64,000 nt of DNA from Notolepis coatsorum. Lineage: Eukaryota; Chordata; Actinopteri; Aulopiformes; Paralepididae. Shown one piece after another: positions 56,701 to 61,272 of the stretch (position 1 is the stretch's first letter; every line of letters begins with the position of its first letter). The stretch spans positions 73,645,245-73,709,244 of the forward strand of contig OZ020589.1 in the NCBI GenBank assembly GCA_963971535.1, given 5' to 3'. The notes beneath the pieces were generated by a model. That model was not told where the DNA came from, did not search any database, and saw nothing but the letters and a program-made list of their open reading frames with translations. The translations under genes were made by a program, and so were the position numbers.

Positions 56701-57703
56701 GCTTGGTGAGAGTAGGCATAGATATATATAGAACACTAGATAGCTTGCCCGCGCTGCCGGCCAATGGAGAGCGACGTCACTGAACCGCCGCCATCTTGCT
56801 CCAGTTAGCCTTGAGTGAGAGTGAGTGAGCTGCACAGACAAAAATACTCATAACTCGCTGAAATATTGACGGATTTACAAACGGTTTGGTTTATTACAAG
56901 CATTATTAACGTGGCTATGATTCAAGCGGTTTGTAAAAAAAGATTTTCCTTTTATAAGTATGCAGTATCATAACTACCGGTACATCTTTGATGTTTATAG
57001 CAAACCAACCCGTTTGTAAATCCGTCAATATTTCAGCGAGTTATGAGTATTTTTGTCTGTGCAGCTCACTCACTCTCACTCAAGGCTAACTGGAGCAAGA
57101 TGGCGGCGGTTCAGTGATGCTGGTGACTCCGCCTTAAGCTATCTAGTGTTCTATAGATATCTATGAGAGTAGGGCTGGGCGGTATGGCCTAAAATCTATA
57201 TCACCATATATTTCGAAATTTGGACGGTAACGGTATACATCACTGTATATTAGTTTTTCTTATAATAATAATAAAAAAATGCTTTAGGAGCAGTACAAGG
57301 GATGGTAACAATTTATTCCACGTGCGCACGCACACACACACACACACACACATACACACACACATACATACACACACAAGAGAGAGGGAAAATGGCTTAT
57401 AGTAGACTTAATGGTTTTAGAATATTTCAGTTAATGAAGTGAAATATTTAAATTGGTCGCAGCTGACCCTGAATTACATGCTTGTTTGTTGTTTGTGTGT
57501 GTTGTTAACATAATATGTGTGGTCACACACATGTACATCAACATGCAGAGTTGCGCAGGGCAGTACGTAGCAGTATGTGGACCAAAGACATCAGCGCTCA
57601 CCAGCATGAGTACGGACCTGAGGAGCTGCTAGACGAGGAGGAGGACCTCTACAAGAAAACATGCACCACCTGTGGACATGAACTCACCTACGAGAAGATG
57701 TAG
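41441..57703 (+). CDS. xpa: XPA, DNA damage recognition/verification factor of nucleotide excision repair (5 coding exons)
   Basis: XPA acts in the nucleus, where it helps verify DNA damage and scaffolds TFIIH, RPA and ERCC1-XPF. Five exons (41441-41741, 45997-46102, 56220-56385, 56560-56677, 57549-57703) join in frame with GT-AG introns to give 281 residues; human XPA has 273. Visible parts are the basic [13 protein letters not shown] segment (41-53), an ERCC1-binding-type DTGAGF motif (75-80), an acidic run (83-90), the CX2CX17CX2C zinc finger (C111, C114, C132, C135), the DNA-binding domain to about 240, and the conserved C-terminus ending in [15 protein letters not shown]. Two in-frame ATGs start exon 1; the second (codon 4) has the better Kozak context. 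All exons look intact, so the gene is probably functional despite 14 kb of transposons in its introns. Confidence 0.95.
41789..41834 (+). repeat. Small LINE A 3' UTR fragment, plus orientation
   Basis: GGGGGACCCTGATGTAAACA onward is the LINE A tail block. It abuts a minus-oriented LINE A copy head to head. Confidence 0.7.
42428..43861 (-). pseudogene. LINE A reverse transcriptase, intron 1 copy
   Basis: The frame retains [31 protein letters not shown] (motif A), [20 protein letters not shown] and [10 protein letters not shown] (motif C). The upstream frame, 43626-44489, holds the region between endonuclease and RT ([16 protein letters not shown] onward). The two are offset by the 2-nt deletion. 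Confidence 0.88.
44480..45340. mobile_element. hAT element inside the intron 1 LINE
   Basis: Starts CAGGGAACAAAATTAAC and ends TTATTTTGTTCCCTG. The flanks are TTGTTGAC (44471-44478) and TTGTTGAG (45341-45348), an 8-bp TSD with one mismatch and an extra G. The left end sequence recurs in direct orientation at 45222-45307, so a shorter element of the same family may be nested at the right end. Confidence 0.8.
45246..45782 (-). pseudogene. LINE A endonuclease C-terminal part
   Basis: Contains [11 protein letters not shown] and GLSDHYMIF, the GDWN and SDH blocks of apurinic-type LINE endonucleases. The 3' part of this frame runs into hAT sequence. Confidence 0.75.
45787..45868 (+). repeat. LINE A 3' tail, plus orientation, (ATTC)n
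   Basis: CAATTGTGTGTATTGAGCCG, then TTAAATAAAGTTTTCATTC. Only the last 80 bp are present; adjacent to the antisense copy. Confidence 0.8.
45997..46102 (+). CDS. xpa: XPA exon 2 (zinc finger)
   Basis: Acceptor TCTCCTTACAG, donor AG|GTACCA. Encodes residues 101-136 including all four zinc-binding cysteines. Confidence 0.95.
46287..46643. other. hAT left-end fragment and possible solo LTR
   Basis: TAGGGGTGTAATGGTACACA at 46287 looks like a hAT start, with GTTTTCGGTACAG near 46605 as its continuation. Between them, TGTAACGACCCTGGG (46313) opens a block with TATAAGAGG (46439) and GAATAAACTG (46540), similar to a Gypsy-type solo LTR. No clean TSD was found. Confidence 0.4.
46644..46790 (-). repeat. 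LINE A 3' tail, minus orientation
   Basis: TTGATTGAAAACTTTATTAA at the left, then the standard 3' UTR block ending CCCCCATTTTCAATTCATC. Confidence 0.85.
47115..47405 (-). mobile_element. tRNA-derived SINE-like repeat (minus strand)
   Basis: On the minus strand the head GGCGGCACGGTGGTACAGTG carries an A-box-like segment followed by a perfect B box GGTTCGAACCC. The body contains TTTGCATGTTCACCC and TTTCCTCCAGGTAC, a repeat type common in fish. Ends are approximate. Confidence 0.65.
47410..48094. other. No recognised feature within XPA intron 2
   Basis: A 33-bp segment (CTGTGCTGTCTATCATTACT and flanks) is repeated about 64 bp apart near 47760 and 47824. Nothing else is recognised. Confidence 0.45.
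48315..49113. mobile_element. hAT element in the 3' UTR of LINE B
   Basis: Starts TAGTGCTGTCAGGTGATT and ends CGATAAACTGACAGCCCTA, with exact 8-bp TSD CATATAAT (48307-48314 and 49114-49121). It is of the same family as 18055-20323. A LINE A tail (48655-48800) is nested inside. Confidence 0.88.
48655..48800 (-). repeat. LINE A 3' tail nested in a hAT
   Basis: GATTGATTGAATGAAAATG then ATTAACAGATTGCAGAATGG. Minus orientation, only the terminal 145 bp. Confidence 0.82.
49777..50553 (+). CDS. LINE A N-terminal region with 2A-like motif
   Basis: A 258-codon frame with the hydrophobic stretch [11 protein letters not shown] followed by GDIHLNPGP (residues 113-121). This resembles the ribosome-skipping 2A motif D-V/I-E-x-N-P-G-P but has His in place of Glu. 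Such motifs are known near the start of LINE polyproteins of several animals. The region after residue 125 is polar and low-complexity. The frame loses register with the endonuclease near 50470-50550. Confidence 0.7.
   Translation: MSGRKFLSSRSPRQYSKQKRFCTHFLLVMFWITDSYLYSTMKHNQTEEERRAKIEKEVHSDFYFQNGTEHKHLAVGTATVHATLTANPERKNRPPNGRMDRKTFLSLILLLSGDIHLNPGPVLTRTQARRLGLAAQEAKDVTIATNINNSTCGYIHCADGNSSQMTPQQTSTREAETRGGEPRVETMTTIPTRDLNISTPDSRLASGANGENIQEQRTLDRVLCCTSTARVPTPPSPLPTHDNKAPPTGNPRTNRLIN
50445..52127 (+). CDS. LINE A endonuclease and linker to RT
   Basis: Recognisable endonuclease sequence starts at about 50760 with [17 protein letters not shown]. It continues with [49 protein letters not shown] and GLSDHYMIF, the catalytic blocks of apurinic-type LINE nucleases. 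The stretch before 50760 is proline-rich and may be a wrong-frame reading. A 2-nt deletion (CTCAACC for CTCAAAACC) at 51904 diverts the frame, so residues after about 486 are not authentic. Confidence 0.85.
   Translation: MLYQHGAGPDPPLPPSHPRQQSPPNRQPTDKSPDKLANLARLAMFTSPGEQRVAARKDRTKDPPSPHTSTQTSRRQQQSPPPPSPTAAPENNYLELEDINNTANKNGLHIFHLNVNSIKHKLDEIRNLFMSGKVDLICFTETKLDPSVTDPEIEIENYTIVRNDRNQYGGGVCMYIHKDTKFITRTDLHHETIETVWVEILFERAKSVLVGTIYRPPDQTGFYDTLDVCLAGAEDAEKIRIGDWNTDMQQKDAPVFKSFNRFCDLHGLSQLITQPTRICESTQTTIDLILTSDKSKISNKGVIACGLSDHYMIFCTRKKLKLKAGCHKTVTSRDLKTYSSEAFNLELESLDWSDELNGTLVEETWLGFKTKFSSILNNMAPLRTTRVKNRAEPWMHTEILTAMKARDKKCSEFRKSQSKLTKSTSSELQDHVTELKLERNRLRNDVNSMIKTAKKNFINDKTEENKNKPRELWKLLNNQLGCSKKLNQVLKHKHKDGQHAHHRQAGCSQLLKHFLHKHSHNTGKQTTLPLRAVWGRTHSSILQEPRRPQRRLQTGNSNYR
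52381..53682 (+). CDS. LINE A reverse transcriptase (C-terminal 433 codons)
   Basis: Contains [27 protein letters not shown] (catalytic Asp), [23 protein letters not shown] (catalytic DD) and the thumb region ending [10 protein letters not shown]. The RT frame continues upstream of the ATG to the deletion at 51904. Clade placement as CR1/L2-like is by motif resemblance only. Confidence 0.9.
   Translation: MEKIVYEQIEKYLAEKNLIYEFQSGFRTSHSTDTCLLYLNDHIKQEVDAGKYCGMVMLDLQKAFDTVNHTILIDKLKAIGFDSLSVSWIQSYLEGREQMVEVNGTLSPPLTVSCGVPQGSILGPLLFLIYANDMSSACDCNLFLFADDSALLVSDKNKLQVEKALSSELGKICIWLADNKLSLHMGKTESILFGSNNKLSKTDGFSVTVGDNIITRKDEITYLGSILEANLSCDKMASNVIKKVNQRTRFLYRISSLVNKNTLKTLAGALIQGYYDYACTSWYQSTSKALKNKLQTSQNKLVRLLLDLTPRTHLTPAHFDNLGWLRVDDRVQQLAMGLVYKIHYATKVPMYMSKYFPKVSEYHDHNTRGSSTNHVKPRFGSNKGLNTFRNYATSMWNALPKAVKECESLPTFKNTLKKHLRETAIRNWPLQMS
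54133..54472. other. Unassigned sequence within the insertion in LINE B
   Basis: No gene or repeat terminus is recognised between the LINE A tail and the hAT. Confidence 0.45.
54481..55358 (-). mobile_element. hAT element with transposase C-terminal remnant
   Basis: Starts CAGGGGTGGGCAATTA and ends AATGCCCAGGTCTG, with 8-bp flanks ATCTAGAC (54473-54480) and ATCTAAAC (55359-55366), one mismatch. On the minus strand 55183-54992 encodes a hAT dimerisation-domain-like peptide with [19 protein letters not shown] and [10 protein letters not shown]. The rest of the transposase is deleted. Confidence 0.85.
55964..56219. other. End of XPA intron 2 with a hAT right-end-like motif
   Basis: TGTATCGTACAACCCTA at 56033-56049 resembles a hAT right terminus. 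No partner with a convincing TSD was found, although 46287 is a candidate. Confidence 0.35.
56220..56385 (+). CDS. xpa: XPA exon 3 (DNA-binding domain)
   Basis: Acceptor CCTGTTCAG, donor CACAG|GTACTG. Encodes residues 136-191, including [19 protein letters not shown] and [15 protein letters not shown], highly conserved in XPA. Confidence 0.95.
56560..56677 (+). CDS. xpa: XPA exon 4
   Basis: Acceptor TATCCTCCAG, donor AAAG|GTCAGT. Encodes residues 192-231, the C-terminal helix of the DNA-binding domain ([20 protein letters not shown]). Confidence 0.95.
56727..57155. mobile_element. MITE with long inverted arms in XPA intron 4
   Basis: TATAGAACACTAGATAGCTT at the left pairs with AAGCTATCTAGTGTTCTATA at the right. 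Inner arms of about 110 bp (56780-56893 and 57002-57115) are near-perfect inverted repeats. It begins 49 bp after the exon 4 donor. TATA at both ends leaves the TSD ambiguous (TA or longer). Confidence 0.82.
57171..57400. other. hAT left-end fragment and (AC)n tract
   Basis: TAGGGCTGGGCGGTATGGCC at 57175 looks like a hAT terminus. It is followed by an (AC)n microsatellite at 57329-57378. No right end was seen before exon 5. Confidence 0.4.
57549..57703 (+). CDS. xpa: XPA exon 5 (TFIIH-binding C-terminus and stop)
   Basis: Acceptor ACATGCAG, stop TAG at 57701-57703. Encodes [14 protein letters not shown] and the CX2C-containing end [16 protein letters not shown]. Confidence 0.95.
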
Positions 57704-57714
57704 ACACCACACAC

Positions 57715-58546
57715 CAGGGTAAAAAATGAAAAATCCAGGGCTTTTTTTGCCCCCCTTAATTGATTTTCAGGGGCTTTTTTTGTATTTCGGGGGCACCGAA
57801 TTTTTATGATGAAAATTAACATAAAGATTATAAACCATTGTCGACACTTTTTTTTTTATAGTCTTCGTCCCTATGTTTTATAACGTAATGTTAATGTCTC
57901 CATATATAGGGCTCTACGCTAACCTTTTTCCCAAGGAGCACATGTGCTCCTAAATAAAATTAAAATAAATAAAATCAAAAATTTGGAGCATAGTGAAAAT
58001 TGTTCAAGTAACAGAGTTTATTAACAAACTATTTATTACATGCATATTATACTGTGCGTGTGCATACTAGGGTTGGGCGTGAGTAATCGTTACTCGTAGC
58101 TATGAGAAAAATCGGGGGGAAAAAAATCTAAATTATGAATAATGTTTATGAAAAAAAAAAATATTAAAGTTTTTTTGTAATTTATTTTTTTACATATTTG
58201 TTCACATGTATGTGTACGATTATAACCGTTTGTTGGTTTCCTTAAACATATATACGTGAATGAACAAAAATAAGTAAAAAAAATTAAAGAAAATAAAAAT
58301 CAAATATAATTTTTTTATTTTTTTTTTATTTTTTCCCTTTTTGAGTAATACACGATCACCCGAGTATAGCATGCGATCAATCGATCTGGATTTTTCTTTA
58401 AAATGCCCATCCCTAGTGCATACTAAGGGCTAAACATCTGTGCAAAGTGTCTGGGGCTTTTCTTGCCCCCCTTAACTGATTTTCGAGGGCATTTGGTAAA
58501 TTTTCGAGGGCATTTTGCCCCAAGCCCCCCTTAATTTCGAACCCTG
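57715..58546. mobile_element. hAT element in the XPA 3' UTR
   Basis: Starts CAGGGTAAAAAATG and ends TTAATTTCGAACCCTG, with exact 8-bp TSD CCACACAC (57707-57714 and 58547-58554). It begins 11 bp after the XPA stop codon. It contains several AATAAA-like signals (near 57955-57975) and a nested hAT (58068-58415). Confidence 0.85.
58068..58415. mobile_element. Small hAT nested in the 3' UTR hAT
   Basis: Starts TAGGGTTGGGCGTGAG and ends AAAATGCCCATCCCTA, with exact 8-bp TSD GTGCATAC (58060-58067 and 58416-58423). Confidence 0.88.
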
Positions 58547-58671
58547 CCACACACACACACACCTGTGGATACCATGTCAAAAGGATTTAAATGAGCAAGC
58601 GTGTGCACACAACCACAGCTACCATCCTACGGAACTACTGGGTAAGACCTCAATGGGGAAGCCTTCATCAG

Positions 58672-58672
<1 letters not shown>

Positions 58673-58720
<48 letters not shown>
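58673..58720. repeat. (TG)n microsatellite
   Basis: Uninterrupted TG dinucleotides. Confidence 0.95.
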
Positions 58721-58722
<2 letters not shown>

Positions 58723-58879
58723 AGAAACAACACAACAAACCACAAACACTTTGTTCTGTGACAGTTAGGTATTTTGGTTGTTGGGTGTGTTTTAAGTGGG
58801 TGAGCAGCATTAACACCCAAATTTTCTGTTACATAATATGTATATGTGTATATTATACTGTATACCTCAGGCCTCTCTC

Positions 58880-59320
58880 CCCACCGTATGTATATTTCTC
58901 TCCCACCCACCCACCCCCTCCTAATGTACAGTCTCCTCCCCACCGTATGTATATATTCTCTCCCCATCGTATGTATATTTCTCTCCCACCCACCCACCCC
59001 CTCCTAATGTACAGTCTCCTCCCCATCATAATGTATATACTCTCTGTCAGGATCTATGGGTAACAGTACTGCATATTTGCATATCATATATGTCACAAAT
59101 GTAACGGTACTATATACCTGTATGTCCCTATGCCATAAATGTCATGATGTCATATGTTGTGTATGTCATAAATGTCACTATGAATTGAAAATGGGGGACC
59201 CTGATGTAAACAAGACAAACGTCTTTCTCTGGTCTGCATCCCCTTAACAATTGTATGTATTGAGTGTATTGTACCCATTCTGCAATCTGTTAAATAAAGT
59301 TTTCATTCATTCATTCATTC
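58880..59320 (+). repeat. LINE A 3' UTR, plus orientation, (ATTC)n tail
   Basis: Contains the pyrimidine-rich CCCACCCACCCACCCCCTCC repeats, the GGGGGACCCTGATG block and a TTAAATAAAG signal before (ATTC)n. No coding part. Confidence 0.85.
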
Positions 59321-60213
59321 TTTGTAAAGTATGTGGCTCTGTCCGTTTTAAGAGCCTTTTGCCGTTATTGCATTATGTCTGTTAATGTTATTATTATTGT
59401 ATTGTTTTCTGTAGAAATTTACCGATTTCTAGATGAACTGAGGAGCTTTGTTGAAATGAAATGTGACATTTGGGACATCAGCACTGCTGGTCACTCTTTG
59501 ACTGAATCTACTATTGCATAACGTCTTGACCAATGCATACATTTTAACCTCAAAAGCCCCAAGAAACTAGCTCAGTATACTTGTTTACTTGTTATCATCT
59601 CTGGTATATTACCTGCTTTGATTACCACAACATACATATCACTGTGTTTCAAATACAGTAGGGAATTCCTTGAGGGCTTGAAAGTGGGGGTTGAAACCAT
59701 TTAAACTTGGTGGGGGTGTGTGATATGCTACCTGATAACGACTGGGAACAAGTCGACCATCGTTGGTCGTTATTAGTCTTTGCTCAGTTGATGATGTGCA
59801 AACAGATGTGAAAATTATTTCAGAGGTGAAACCAAAATGTCATGAAATGAATAAATAATTTCTGTTGTATTTGTTCGCTGTGTAAGGTACAATAATCCTT
59901 TGCTTTATTAACAAAATTATATATACATTTTCTTCCTATCCGTTCATTGTGTCAAGTACTGTAAGAATGAAATGACAAGAAACACCTCTCATAGAATCTC
60001 ATATAGTCGGCCCCATCACCTTTCCCCACAGAATCAGATATCAAATAAATAAACTAAAATATATATTTTTTTTCAAATATACATGCACGTGCATACACAC
60101 ACATACTTTCATCCATCTATAAACAAATACCTACAACAGTTGACTGGACCTGCAGCCAATACAAAATCACCTACTTAGTTAAACAAACATTAATTTAGCT
60201 AAGAGCACTTGGA
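59321..60213. other. No recognised feature
   Basis: AT-rich sequence between the LINE tail and the ADP-ribosyltransferase-like remnant. It could contain 3' UTR of that gene. No exon recognised. Confidence 0.45.
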
Positions 60214-60723
60214 CTAAATCCGTAAAGCCTGGCAGTTCAGAGCACTGTGAACCCCAGCGCTCTCCAGGTTGTACAACACATCACAGTCTAGATCGTTGTC
60301 CCCTGACCTGTCAACAGCCACAATGTTGAATATCTCATAGCACCTCATCCTCATCTGATTCAAACTCCGAGTATGATTTGAGGTAGGCACCGTAACATGT
60401 GTGAATCTTGAAGCAGGTCTTCCTCCCAAACTGTGCCAGGTCTTTGTTGAACGAGCTGGAAGCGAACGAGCCAAAGCGCATTGTCTGACCAACCTCTCCA
60501 CTGAAGTGCAGCTTGGTCCTCCGGTGTGCGGTGTAGCAGTTCCTCTGGCTCAGCACGGTTGAAGTCGCTGGCCGTGTACGTGCAGATAGCTCTAAAATGA
60601 TCCTTGGTGAGTGGATCATGGGCATCCTTGATTTTAATGTTTTTGTCGACACATAGTTCCGTGTATTTGGAATGCAGGCCTTCTGTCTTGCGGGGCATTA
60701 GGGGCTTTGACAAGGATGTCAGT

Positions 60724-61170
60724 GTCCAGAGAAGGGGCCTCTGTAGCATTCAGGATAGTAGACTTCATAGGGGCCAGCGTATAGACTTCAGAGTCCAGAG
60801 AGGAGGCATGTGTAGCATTCAGGATAGTATACAGTACATTTCGCTGAGTAAATTTTACTCAAACTGAGTACATTTTACTCAAACTGAGTAACATTGTACT
60901 CACTTGGGCTCAAATGGACTCAGTTTGAGTAAAATCTACTCTGCGAAATTTACTGTGATATAGTCTTCATATGGGCCAGTGTGGAGACTTCAGAGTCCAG
61001 AGAGGAGGCATGTGTAGCATTCAGGATAGTAGACTTAATAGGGGCCAGCGTATAGACTTCAGAGTCCAGAGAGGAGGCATGTGTAGCATTCAGGATAGTA
61101 GTCTTCATATGGGCCAGTGTGGAGACTTCAGAGTCCAGAGAGGAGGCATGTGTAGCTTTCAGGATAGGAA
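60724..61170 (-). repeat. 69-bp tandem repeat coding for 23-residue units
   Basis: Units containing GTCCAGAG start at 60724, 60793, 60995, 61064 and 61133, period 69 bp. On the minus strand each unit reads like STILNATHASSLDSEVYTLA, then PMK, with an N-A-T glycosylation sequon in most units. The array is interrupted by a fold-back at 60832-60955. Confidence 0.82.
60832..60955. mobile_element. Small fold-back insertion in the 69-bp array
   Basis: CAGTACATTTCGCTGAGTA at the left pairs with the right end (inverted: CAGTAAATTTCGCAGAGTA). Inside, TTTTACTCAAACTGAGT is repeated. It adds 133 bp to the array. Confidence 0.75.
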
Positions 61171-61272
61171 CCTGCCAAAAACATTTGAAAATGCTTCACA
61201 ACATAGAATAATTATGAAGTAGTAACATAGTTGGCAGATACATAGGCGTGTTCTTTTTCAGATATATACAAA

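Larger units (their letters stand above)
60214..61171 (-). pseudogene. ADP-ribosyltransferase-like (ART family) gene, broken
   Basis: The minus strand encodes pieces of an arginine-specific mono-ADP-ribosyltransferase. In order they are CVDKNIKIKDAHDPLTKDHF and AICTYTASDFNRAE (60600 region), FSGEVGQTMRFGSFASSSFN then FGRKTCFKIHTCYGAYLKSY (60500-60400), SDEDEVL with an E-D-E triplet like the catalytic ExE, and YEIFNIVAV to a stop near 60214. These lie in three frames, so at least two frameshifts are present. Upstream are 23-residue tandem repeats. A splice-acceptor-like TGTTTTTGGCAG precedes the first repeat at 61172. It is a decayed or mis-sequenced gene convergent with XPA. Confidence 0.68.

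Noticed and set aside
59333-59521. Exon after TTTTCTGTAG near 59400
   Set aside because: The ORF is short, with no recognised motif and no following donor; chance is sufficient.
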